Under the pieces are notes generated by a model. That model made no database searches. It was given only the letters and a program-made list of their open reading frames with translations, and was not told the origin of the DNA. Positions 7,654 to 14,625 of a stretch of 19,421 bases of DNA are shown here, in pieces (the stretch's first letter is position 1; every line of letters starts with the position of its first letter). The translations under genes were made by a program, and so were the position numbers. Source of the DNA: DATAVK01 sp036267755 (GTDB lineage Bacteria > Actinomycetota > Actinomycetes > JAFAQI01); assembly GCA_036267755.1 (NCBI GenBank), contig DATAVK010000040.1, forward strand, positions 1 through 19,421, given 5' to 3'.

Positions 7654-8375
7654 TGGCCGCGCCGCCGCCGCGGGTCGGCTTGACGACGTACCGGGAGACC
7701 GCTGCTTGGGGGGTATGGTACGAGCCGGCCGACCTGCTGCCGGTGAGCTACACGGCGGGGATCGCCGCGGCCGGCGGGGTGCCGATGCTGCTGCCGCCCG
7801 GCCCGGCCGATGCCGAGGTCATCGAGTCGGTCCTCGAGGGGATCGACGGGCTGCTGCTGACCGGTGGCGCCGACATCGCACCCACCCGGTACGGCGCGGA
7901 CCGCGACCCGAGCACCGGGCCGGAGCGGGCTGACCGCGACGGCTGGGAGCTCACGCTGGCTCGCGCCGCCGAGGAACGCGGGATGCCGGTCCTCGGGGTG
8001 TGCCGCGGCATGCAGGTGCTGGCGGTTGCCCACGGGGGGGAGTTGGTGCAGCACCTCCCGGACCTGGTCGGCAGCGACGCCCACTGCCCGGTCGTCGGGG
8101 TGCACGGCCGCCACGACGTCAAGGTGGCGCCGGGCAGCCGGCTCGCCGGGATCGTCGGTGACCGGCTCGAGGTCGCGACCTACCACCACCAGGCCGTGGC
8201 TGCGGTCGCTGGCCCGCTCGTGGCGACGGGCTGGGCCGACGACGGCACCCTCGAGGCGGTCGAGCGGGACGACGGCGCCTGGACGGTGGGGGTGCAGTGG
8301 CATCCCGAGGTGGTGGGCGGCGAGCCGCTGTTCGCGGCCTTCGTCGAGGCCTGCCGCGAGTGGGCCGCGGCATGA
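7650..8375 (+). CDS. Class I glutamine amidotransferase-like gamma-glutamyl hydrolase (PuuD-like, peptidase C26)
   Basis: A 241-residue cytosolic hydrolase expected to cleave the gamma-glutamyl amide bond of a gamma-glutamylated product, releasing glutamate. The triad is visible: nucleophile Cys118 in GVCRGMQVL, and His218 with Glu220 in QWHPE. LLTGGADIAPTRYG near residue 70 is characteristic of the gamma-glutamyl-GABA hydrolase (PuuD) group. It starts at GTG 7650, overlapping the previous stop by 4 bases, with AAGGG seven bases upstream; an immediately following ATG at 7653 is an alternative. The stop overlaps the next start (ATGA), indicating translational coupling. A run of seven G at 8034-8040 is in frame. 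The neighbours (ligase, aldehyde dehydrogenase) support a Puu-like role, but the acyl-amine substrate need not be gamma-glutamyl-GABA. Confidence 0.9.
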   Translation: MMAAPPPRVGLTTYRETAAWGVWYEPADLLPVSYTAGIAAAGGVPMLLPPGPADAEVIESVLEGIDGLLLTGGADIAPTRYGADRDPSTGPERADRDGWELTLARAAEERGMPVLGVCRGMQVLAVAHGGELVQHLPDLVGSDAHCPVVGVHGRHDVKVAPGSRLAGIVGDRLEVATYHHQAVAAVAGPLVATGWADDGTLEAVERDDGAWTVGVQWHPEVVGGEPLFAAFVEACREWAAA

Positions 8376-9103
8376 CCACCGGCAACGTCGAGGCGCTGTG
8401 GGCCCGGTCGGTCTTCGCCCCGGTGCCGGTGCGCAACGCCTTCGAGGTGACGATCGAACGGCTCGCGCAGAGCATCCGGCTCGGGGTCCTCGCCGGCGGC
8501 GACCGGCTCCCGCCGGAGCGTGAGCTGGCCGACACCCTGGGCGTCTCGCGGGTGACGCTGCGCGAGGCGATCAAGGCGCTGCGAGCCGCCGACCTGGTGG
8601 AGTCCCGCCGCGGGCGCGGCGGAGGGACCTTCGTCGTCGCACCGACCGACTCCCGCCCGGCCACTCGGGACCACACCGACCGGCCGTCGCCGGCCGCGGT
8701 GAACGACGCCCTCGACCTGCGCCGGATCGTCGAGCCGGGCGCGGCGGCACTGGCTGCGACCCGGACGCTGTCCGCCGCCGACCGTGCGACGTTGCACGGA
8801 TGCCTGAACGACGCTGCCACCGGTGACCCCGAGCTGCGCCGGCTGGCGGACTCGCGGCTGCACATGGCGATCGCGGCGGCGGGGGAGAGCGCCGCGGTCG
8901 TCGCGGTCGTCGCCGACGTCCAGATGCGGCTGACCGAGATGCTGCGTGCGATCCCCGTCATCCCCGCCAACATCGCGCACTCCGACCGGCAGCACGCGGC
9001 GATCATCGCGGCGATCCTCGCCGGTCAGCCGGAGCTGGCCCGGGCGGAGATGGAGGAGCACGTGGACGCCACCGCTGCGCTGTTGCGCGGCCTGCTCTGC
9101 TGA
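8372..9103 (+). CDS. GntR family transcriptional regulator, FadR/FCD subfamily
   Basis: A 243-residue repressor-type protein. Its N-terminal winged helix-turn-helix (about residues 18-90) contains LPPERELADTLGVSRVTLRE, the hallmark of GntR proteins, then a wing of Arg and Gly (SRRGRGGGTFV). The C-terminal all-helical FCD domain (about 110-243) has Asp and His in ADSRLHMAIA and further His in DRQHAAI and EEHVDA, the spacing of the FCD metal/ligand site. The start is placed at ATG 8372, overlapping the hydrolase stop. A longer reading from 8297 would merely re-read the end of the hydrolase gene in another frame. Being inside the operon, it probably senses a pathway amine or acid and acts at the palindromes at 5131-5151 and 9110-9151. 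Confidence 0.92.
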   Translation: MTTGNVEALWARSVFAPVPVRNAFEVTIERLAQSIRLGVLAGGDRLPPERELADTLGVSRVTLREAIKALRAADLVESRRGRGGGTFVVAPTDSRPATRDHTDRPSPAAVNDALDLRRIVEPGAAALAATRTLSAADRATLHGCLNDAATGDPELRRLADSRLHMAIAAAGESAAVVAVVADVQMRLTEMLRAIPVIPANIAHSDRQHAAIIAAILAGQPELARAEMEEHVDATAALLRGLLC

Positions 9104-9109
9104 CATCGA

Positions 9110-9151
9110 CGTACCGAAGATCCTCATCAGGAGGTACGGTCGGCAGACCTT
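9110..9151. promoter_or_regulatory. Nested inverted repeats before the ligase gene, candidate operator
   Basis: Within the 65-base gap between the regulator and the ligase gene, three symmetrical elements are packed together. CGTACC (9110-9115) pairs with GGTACG (9133-9138). TCCT (9121-9124) pairs with AGGA (9129-9132) around a 4-base centre. GGTC (9138-9141) pairs with GACC (9146-9149). The last carries AGACCTTCTC, close to AGACCTTTTC at the divergent operator. This could be a second binding site of the GntR protein, or a hairpin tuning expression between the two halves of the operon. No convincing -35/-10 pair is visible. Confidence 0.3.
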
Positions 9152-9168
9152 CTCGGGATCGGAGTGCA

Positions 9169-10527
9169 ATGCCCGCTGCACCACTGACGATCGAGGAGCT
9201 CCGTCTCGACGTCGACAACGGGTCGATCGACACGGTGGTCCTCGCGCTCGTCGACCTGCAGGGCCGGCTGCAGGGCAAGCGGCTCGACGCGGAGTACTTC
9301 GTCGCCGAGGTGCTCGAGCACGGCAGCGAAGGCTGCAACTACCTGCTCGCCGTCGACGTCGAGATGAACACCGTCGACGGCTACACCATCTCGTCGTGGG
9401 AGCGCGGGTATGGCGACCTCGTGATGGTGCCGGACTTCGCCACGATGCGACGGATCCCGTGGCTGCCCGGCTCGGCGATGGTGCTGGCAAACGTGACGTG
9501 GCTGGACGGCACACCCGTCGTCGAGTCGCCGCGCCAGATCCTGCAGCACCAGCTCGACCGGCTCGCCGAGCGCGGCTGGAAGGCCTATGTCGGCACCGAG
9601 CTGGAGTTCATCCTCTTCGACGACACCTACGAGCAGGCCTGGGCAAAGGGGTATCGCGACCTGGTGCCGTCCAACCAATACAACGTCGACTACTCGGTGC
9701 TTGGGACCGCCCGGGTCGAGCCGCTGCTGCGCGCGATCCGTCTCGGGATGCGCGACTCCGGGCTGCAGGTCGAGTCGGCCAAGGGCGAGTGCAACCTCGG
9801 CCAGCACGAGATCGCGTTCAAGTTCGACGAAGCGCTGCGGACCTGCGACAACCACTCGATCTACAAGAACGGCGCCAAGGAGATCGCCGCGCAGCACGGG
9901 TCGGCGCTGACCTTCATGGCGAAGTTCAACGAGCGCGAGGGCAACTCCTGCCACATCCACCTGTCGCTGCGTGACGACAACGGAGTCCCGGTCTTCGCCG
10001 GTGACCGCAAGCACGGCGTGTCCGAGGTGTTCGAGCACTTCCTGGCCGGGCAGCTCGCCGGGCTGCGGGAGCTGAGCGCGTTCTTCGCGCCGAACATCAA
10101 CTCCTACAAGCGATTCCAGGCCGGCTCGTTCGCGCCGACCGCGGTCATGTGGGGCATCGACAACCGGACCTGCTCGATGCGCGTGGTCGGTCACGGCTCG
10201 TCGCTCCGGTTCGAGAACCGCGTTCCCGGCGGCGACGTCAACCCCTACCTCGCGGTGGCCGCGATGATCGCGGCCGGCCTCTACGGCATCGACCACGAGC
10301 TGCCGCTGCCGGAGGCCTTCGAGGGCAACGCCTACGTCGCCGACGCCGAGCGGGTGCCCACCACCCTGCAGGAGGCCGCCGACTTGCTCGCCGGCAGCGC
10401 GCTCGCTCGCGAGGCGTTGGGTGACGCGGTTGTCGATCACTACCTCAACACCGCCCGGGTCGAGCTGGCCGCGTTCAACGGCACGGTCACCGACTGGGAG
10501 CGGATCCGCGGATTCGAACGGATGTAG
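9169..10527 (+). CDS. Glutamine synthetase family gamma-glutamyl-amine ligase (PuuA/GlnA3/GlnA4-like)
   Basis: A 452-residue ATP-dependent ligase with the glutamine synthetase fold. Metal and substrate residues can be matched by motif: Glu144 and Glu146 (GTELEF), Glu207 and Glu214 (GECNLGQHE), His262 (NSCHIHLSL), Arg338 (CSMR), and Glu349 with Arg351 (RFENR). The text around FAPNINSYKRFQAGSFAPT is typical of GlnA-like amine ligases rather than true glutamine synthetase. Known members join glutamate to putrescine, other polyamines, ethanolamine or methylamine. The ATG start has GGAG at 9161-9164, close upstream. It follows the GntR gene by 65 bases and precedes the aldehyde dehydrogenase by 14. 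With the PuuD-like hydrolase it brackets a gamma-glutamyl pathway; the amine is not determined by sequence. Confidence 0.9.
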   Translation: MPAAPLTIEELRLDVDNGSIDTVVLALVDLQGRLQGKRLDAEYFVAEVLEHGSEGCNYLLAVDVEMNTVDGYTISSWERGYGDLVMVPDFATMRRIPWLPGSAMVLANVTWLDGTPVVESPRQILQHQLDRLAERGWKAYVGTELEFILFDDTYEQAWAKGYRDLVPSNQYNVDYSVLGTARVEPLLRAIRLGMRDSGLQVESAKGECNLGQHEIAFKFDEALRTCDNHSIYKNGAKEIAAQHGSALTFMAKFNEREGNSCHIHLSLRDDNGVPVFAGDRKHGVSEVFEHFLAGQLAGLRELSAFFAPNINSYKRFQAGSFAPTAVMWGIDNRTCSMRVVGHGSSLRFENRVPGGDVNPYLAVAAMIAAGLYGIDHELPLPEAFEGNAYVADAERVPTTLQEAADLLAGSALAREALGDAVVDHYLNTARVELAAFNGTVTDWERIRGFERM

Positions 10528-10541
10528 GGACACCACCACTC

Positions 10542-11906
10542 ATGTCCTCGATGCACGACGTCATCAACCCCGCCGACGAGCAGGTCGTCACGACGATCGA
10601 GCTGTACGACGCGGAGGCGACTGACGCTGCGATCCTCCGTGCGCGAGCGGCTTTCCCGGCCTGGCGTGACGTCGCGCCGGGTGACCGGGCCCGGCTGTTG
10701 CGCCGGTTCGCGGCCGCCGTGGACGCCGACCTCGAGAATCTCGCCCAGCTCGAGGTCCGCAACGCCGGTCACACCATCGGCAACGCCCGATGGGAGGCCG
10801 GTAACGCCCACGACGTGATCGAGTTCTACGCCGGTGCACCGGAACGGCTCAGCGGGCAACAGATCCCGGTCGCCGGCGGCATCGACCTGACCTTCCACGA
10901 GCCGCTCGGTGTCGTCGGGGTGATCGTCCCGTGGAACTTCCCGATGCCGATCGCGTCGTGGGGTCTCGCGCCAGCGCTCGCGGCCGGCAACACCGTCGTC
11001 CTCAAGCCGGCCGAGCTCACCCCCTTGACCGCGATGCGGTTGGCGGAGCTCGCCCTCGAAGCCGGCCTGCCGGAGGGCGTGCTGCAGGTGCTGCCCGGCC
11101 CGGGCCGGGTCGTGGGTCAGCGCTTCATCGACCATCCGGACGTCGCCAAAATCGTGTTCACCGGCTCGACCGAGGTCGGCCGCGCCGTCATGGCCGGCTG
11201 CTCCGCGCAGATCAAGCCGGTGACCCTGGAGCTGGGCGGCAAGAGCGCCAATGTGATCTTCGCTGACGCCGATCTCGACAAGGCAGCGGCGACCGCGCCG
11301 TACGCCGTCTTCGACAATGCCGGCCAGGACTGCTGCGCGCGCTCTCGGATCCTGGTCCAGCGCAGCGCGTGGGACGAGTTCATGCCGCGGTTCGAGCAGG
11401 CAGTGAAGGGTGTCGTCGTAGCCGACCCGGCCGACGCCGGCACCGAGATGGGCCCGCTGATCAGCGCCGGCCAGCGCGACCGGGTCGCGTCGTACGTGCC
11501 CGACGACAGCCAGGTGGCGTTCCGCGGCTCCGCCCCGGATGGCCCCGGTTTTTGGTTCCCCCCAACGGTTCTGACCCCCTCGGATCCGGCCGACCGGGTG
11601 CTGCACGAGGAAGTGTTCGGGCCGGTGGTTGCCGTCGTACCGTTCGAGGACGAGGCGGACGCGATTCGGATCGCGAACGACAGCGAGTTCGGCCTGTCCG
11701 GCTCGATCTGGACCCGGGACGTCGGCCGGGCGCTGCGGGTCAGCCGCGCCGTCGAGGCCGGCAATCTTTCGGTGAACTCCCACTCCTCGGTGCGTTACTG
11801 GACGCCGTTCGGTGGGTTCAAGCGGTCCGGCCTCGGCCGCGAGCTCGGACCCGATGCTCCCTTGGCGTTCACCGAGACCAAGAACGTCTTCATCGCCACC
11901 GACTGA
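10542..11906 (+). CDS. NAD(P)-dependent aldehyde dehydrogenase
   Basis: A 454-residue soluble aldehyde dehydrogenase that oxidises an aldehyde to the acid with NAD(P). The family motifs are present: IVPWNFPMPI (around 127-136), the Rossmann-like loop FTGSTEVGR, catalytic Glu230 in LELGGKSAN, and nucleophile Cys264 in NAGQDCCARSR. FGPVVAVVPF and FGGFKRSGLGRE follow. It is slightly shorter than the usual 480-500 residues because the N-terminal strand region is compact. The ATG at 10542 has a weak GGGA 11 bases upstream; a second ATG at 10551 is possible. In context it most likely converts a gamma-glutamyl-amino-aldehyde to the acid before cleavage by the PuuD-like protein (compare PuuC). Betaine-aldehyde-type activity cannot be excluded. 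Confidence 0.93.
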   Translation: MSSMHDVINPADEQVVTTIELYDAEATDAAILRARAAFPAWRDVAPGDRARLLRRFAAAVDADLENLAQLEVRNAGHTIGNARWEAGNAHDVIEFYAGAPERLSGQQIPVAGGIDLTFHEPLGVVGVIVPWNFPMPIASWGLAPALAAGNTVVLKPAELTPLTAMRLAELALEAGLPEGVLQVLPGPGRVVGQRFIDHPDVAKIVFTGSTEVGRAVMAGCSAQIKPVTLELGGKSANVIFADADLDKAAATAPYAVFDNAGQDCCARSRILVQRSAWDEFMPRFEQAVKGVVVADPADAGTEMGPLISAGQRDRVASYVPDDSQVAFRGSAPDGPGFWFPPTVLTPSDPADRVLHEEVFGPVVAVVPFEDEADAIRIANDSEFGLSGSIWTRDVGRALRVSRAVEAGNLSVNSHSSVRYWTPFGGFKRSGLGRELGPDAPLAFTETKNVFIATD

Positions 11907-11920
11907 GAGAAGTTATCGAG

Positions 11921-12697
11921 ATGACAGTGGTTCCCGGCCGCCTGCAGGACAAGGTCGCGGTCATCACCGGAGCCGGCAGCGGCATCGGTCTCGCCACCGC
12001 GCGCCGGTTCGCGGCCGAGGGCGCGAAGGTCGTGTGCGCGGACGTCGACGAGGCGAGCGGGCAGGCCGCCGCGGCCGAGGTCGGCGGCCACTTCGTCGCG
12101 GTCGACGTCACCGACGACGAGCAGGTCCTCGCGATGTACACGTCGGCCGAGCAGACCTACGGCAGCGTTGACATCGCGTTCAACAACGCGGGCATCTCGC
12201 CGGCTGATGACGACTCGATCCTCATCACGGGTATCGAGGCGTGGGACCGGGTGCAGCGGGTGAACCTCACGTCGGTCTACCTGTGCTGCAAGCACGCGAT
12301 CGCGGCGATGAAGCGCGGCGGCGGCGGCTCGATCATCAACACCGCGTCGTTCGTCGCGGTGATGGGGTCGGCGACGTCGCAGATCTCCTACACCGCCAGC
12401 AAGGGTGGGGTGCTCGCGATGAGCCGCGAGCTCGGCGTGCAGTTCGCCCGGGAGGGGATCCGGGTGAACGCGCTGTGCCCCGGGCCGGTCAACACGCCGC
12501 TGCTCAAGGAGCTGTTCGCGTCGGACCCGGAGCGGGCGGCCCGGCGGCTGGTGCACGTGCCGCTCGGCCGGTTCGCCGAGCCCGAGGAGATCGCCGCGGC
12601 AGTCGCGTTCCTCGCCAGCGATGACGCGTCGTTCATCACGGCCTCGTCGTTCCTGGTGGATGGCGGCATCAGCGGCGCCTACGTCACCCCCCTCTAA
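11921..12697 (+). CDS. SDR family NAD(P)-dependent oxidoreductase
   Basis: A 258-residue classical short-chain dehydrogenase/reductase. The cofactor motif TGAGSGIG (16-23), NNAG, and the catalytic Ser143, Tyr157 and Lys161 (YTASK) are all present. The C-terminal LVDGGISGAY is typical. Asp41 in VVCADVDE at the end of the second strand suggests NAD preference. The start is the ATG at 11921, which puts the TGxxxGIG motif at the usual distance; open frame upstream only overlaps the aldehyde dehydrogenase gene. The Shine-Dalgarno sequence is weak (AGAGAAG). It lies 14 bases after the aldehyde dehydrogenase and is the last gene of the block. Inference: alcohol-to-aldehyde step on a gamma-glutamyl amino alcohol, feeding the aldehyde dehydrogenase. 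Confidence 0.92.
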   Translation: MTVVPGRLQDKVAVITGAGSGIGLATARRFAAEGAKVVCADVDEASGQAAAAEVGGHFVAVDVTDDEQVLAMYTSAEQTYGSVDIAFNNAGISPADDDSILITGIEAWDRVQRVNLTSVYLCCKHAIAAMKRGGGGSIINTASFVAVMGSATSQISYTASKGGVLAMSRELGVQFAREGIRVNALCPGPVNTPLLKELFASDPERAARRLVHVPLGRFAEPEEIAAAVAFLASDDASFITASSFLVDGGISGAYVTPL

Positions 12698-12705
12698 CGC
12701 CCACC

Positions 12706-12790
12706 CACACCAATGGCCCATTGGTGCTGCCATAGCGACACCGATGGGCCATGCGTGTGCCTATAGCGACACCGATGGGCCATGCGTGTG
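12706..12790. repeat. Three tandem 31-bp palindromic repeats
   Basis: Units begin at 12706, 12737 and 12768. The second and third share a perfect 28-base match (12732-12759 and 12763-12790). The first matches the second at about 22 of 31 positions by eye. Each unit has a dyad centred on ATGG-CCAT. In the first it is a perfect inverted repeat, CACCAATGG (12708-12716) and CCATTGGTG (12718-12726) around one base; in the others two central-arm pairs are broken. The array fills most of the 135-base gap between the SDR and MDR genes. It could form a terminator-like RNA, a multi-site operator, or be a copy of a dispersed intergenic repeat. Confidence 0.8.
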
Positions 12791-12832
12791 GGGGGTCGGA
12801 ATGGTTGGTACGGCGGGTCGGTTGGCAGGGGC

Positions 12833-13780
12833 ATGAGCGCTGTGGTCGTCGCTACCGCCTATGGCGGGCCTGAGGTCCTCTCCGTCGTCGACGAGCCGAT
12901 CGGCTCTCCCGGCCCTGGCGAGGTGCGGATCGACGTGAGAGCGGCCGCGACCAACCCGGCGGATTACAAGTTCTACAGCGGCCTGTTCGGGACCGATCCC
13001 GCCAACCTCCCACTCCGCCTCGGGTTCGAGGTGTCAGGCGTCGTGACGGAGGTCGGCGAAGGTGCCGAAGGCCCGGCCGGGCCGATCAGTGTCGGCGACG
13101 AGGTCATCGGCTACTCGGTCAACGGCGGGTACGCCGCAGAGCTCGTTGCGCCAGGCTCCTCGGTGCTGCCCAAGCCCGCGACGCTGTCCTTCGAGCAGGC
13201 GAGCGGCCTGTTGCTCTCCGGCGTGACCGCCGTCCACACCCTCGTCGCGACCTCGGTCAGCGCCGGCGACACCGTCGTCATCCACGGCGCTGCGGGCGGC
13301 GTCGGGCTGATGGCCGTCCAGCTGGCCGTCGCCAAGGGGGCGCGCGTCATCGGCACCGCGAGCGAGCGCCGGCACGACTTCCTGCGCCAGCTCGGTGCCG
13401 AGCCGGTGACGTACGGCGATGGCCTCGAGGACCGGATCCGGGCGCTCGCGCCCGACGGAGTGGACGCCGCCATCGACATGGTGGGCACCGACGAGGCGGT
13501 CGAGGTCTCCCTCGCGCTGGTGGCCGACCGCAACCGGATCGCCACCATCGCGGCGTTCGGCCGGGCGCTGAACGACGGCATCAAGCTGCTCGGCGGCGGC
13601 CCCGGGGCCGACCCGGGCACCGATATCCGTGACAACGCCAGGCTTGACCTGGTGCGGCAGGCCGAGGCCGGCAAGCTGCGGGCCTTCGTGGCAGCAAGCT
13701 TCCCCTTCGCGCAGGTCGCCGACGCCCACCGGCTGCTGATGACCGGGCACGCCGACGGCAAGATCGTCCTGACCCCGTAA
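12833..13780 (+). CDS. Zinc-independent quinone-oxidoreductase-type MDR (NADP-dependent alcohol dehydrogenase superfamily)
   Basis: A 315-residue medium-chain reductase. An N-terminal GroES-like domain (EVSGVVTEVGEGAEG, about 65-80) is followed by a Rossmann domain with VVIHGAAGGVGLMAVQLA (around 145-162) and the GT-SERRHDFLRQLGAE region expected for NADP binding. The Cys/His ligands of zinc alcohol dehydrogenases are absent, and the C-terminal HADGKIVLTP is typical of the quinone oxidoreductase (QOR/zeta-crystallin) branch. The start is placed at ATG 12833. AGGGG abuts it almost too closely (one base), so GTG 12842 is a possible alternative. An upstream ATG at 12782 lies in the repeat array and is unlikely. 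The role is generic: reduction of enones or quinones. Confidence 0.9.
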   Translation: MSAVVVATAYGGPEVLSVVDEPIGSPGPGEVRIDVRAAATNPADYKFYSGLFGTDPANLPLRLGFEVSGVVTEVGEGAEGPAGPISVGDEVIGYSVNGGYAAELVAPGSSVLPKPATLSFEQASGLLLSGVTAVHTLVATSVSAGDTVVIHGAAGGVGLMAVQLAVAKGARVIGTASERRHDFLRQLGAEPVTYGDGLEDRIRALAPDGVDAAIDMVGTDEAVEVSLALVADRNRIATIAAFGRALNDGIKLLGGGPGADPGTDIRDNARLDLVRQAEAGKLRAFVAASFPFAQVADAHRLLMTGHADGKIVLTP

Positions 13781-13835
13781 CCCCGTCGTAGCCCGCCGTT
13801 CGCCCGTCATCGCTTTGCTGCGACAGGATGGTGGC

Positions 13836-14621
13836 ATGGTGATGGACAAGCTGCGCGAGGCCGCGTGCTGGCTGACCGACATGGACGGCGTGCTGGTCCG
13901 CGAGGGCGACGCGCTGCCCGGCGCGGCGGACTTCCTCGCCCGGCTGCGGGAGCGCGACCGGCGCTACCTGGTGCTCACCAACAACTCGATCTACTCGCCG
14001 CGCGACCTCTCGGCGCGGCTGTGGCGTTCCGGGCTCGAGGTGCCCGAGGCGGCGATCTGGACCTCCGCGCTCGCTACTGCGGACTTCCTCGCGAGCCAGC
14101 TGCCCGGCGGATCGGCGTACGTCGTCGGCGAGGCAGGGATGACCACCGCGCTGCACGAGGTCGGCTACACGCTCACCGAGCAGAACCCCGACTACGTGGT
14201 CCTCGGCGAGACGCGCACTTACTCCTTTGAGGCGATCACCCGCGCGATCCGGCTGATCGTCGGCGGCGCGCGGTTCATCGCGTCGAACCCGGATGCGACC
14301 GGTCCGTCGCCGGAGGGTCCGATGCCGGCGACCGGCGCGGTCGCGGCGATGATCACCCAGGCGACCGGCGCGCGGCCGTACTTCGTCGGCAAGCCCAATC
14401 CGATGATGTTCCGCAGCGCGCTCAACCGGATCCAGGCGCACTCGGAGTCGACAGTGATGATCGGGGACCGGATGGACACCGATGTCATCGCGGGCATCGA
14501 GGCGGGGCTCACGACGGTCCTCGTCCTCACCGGGTCCACGACCCCGGAGCAGATCGACAGCTTCCCTTACCGGCCGAGCCTGGTCGTCAACTCGATCGCC
14601 GACATCACCGACCTGATCTGA
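13836..14621 (+). CDS. HAD-IIA family phosphatase (NagD/PNPase-like)
   Basis: A 261-residue haloacid-dehalogenase-superfamily hydrolase of the NagD/4-nitrophenylphosphatase type, with the C2-type cap between motifs II and III. Motif I is DMDGV (nucleophile Asp15, acid/base Asp17), motif II is LVLTNNS (about 45-51), the conserved Lys lies in VGKPNPMMF, and motif III is MIGDRMDTD. The ATG at 13836 has AGGA at 13825-13828, seven bases upstream; an in-frame ATG two codons later is less well spaced, and a TTG reading from 13815 is unlikely. The stop is 4 bases from the stop of the convergent MFS gene. The substrate is probably a small phosphate ester or nucleotide and cannot be specified. Confidence 0.92.
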   Translation: MVMDKLREAACWLTDMDGVLVREGDALPGAADFLARLRERDRRYLVLTNNSIYSPRDLSARLWRSGLEVPEAAIWTSALATADFLASQLPGGSAYVVGEAGMTTALHEVGYTLTEQNPDYVVLGETRTYSFEAITRAIRLIVGGARFIASNPDATGPSPEGPMPATGAVAAMITQATGARPYFVGKPNPMMFRSALNRIQAHSESTVMIGDRMDTDVIAGIEAGLTTVLVLTGSTTPEQIDSFPYRPSLVVNSIADITDLI

Positions 14622-14625
14622 GGCT

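Noticed and set aside
8034..8040. Run of seven G suggesting a frameshift in the PuuD-like gene
   Set aside because: The frame is continuous across it, and the nucleophile Cys before and the QWHPE motif after are in the same frame with normal spacing.
11548..11580. T and C homopolymers in the aldehyde dehydrogenase gene as a possible sequencing error
   Set aside because: The translation through it (GFWFPPTVL) is the normal family sequence and the frame stays intact to the C-terminal FGGFKRSG motif.
8180..11783. Three long minus-strand open frames (8180-9514, 9127-10539, 10440-11783)
   Set aside because: They lie antisense to the GntR, ligase and aldehyde dehydrogenase genes, all of which carry complete family motifs. 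The minus-strand translations have none.
12706..12790. CRISPR array
   Set aside because: There are repeated units, but they are directly abutting with no unique spacers of 30-40 bases, only three copies, and no cas genes nearby.
13815..13835. TTG start extending the HAD phosphatase by seven codons
   Set aside because: AGGA is correctly spaced for ATG 13836, and the motif I Asp is at a normal distance from that start.
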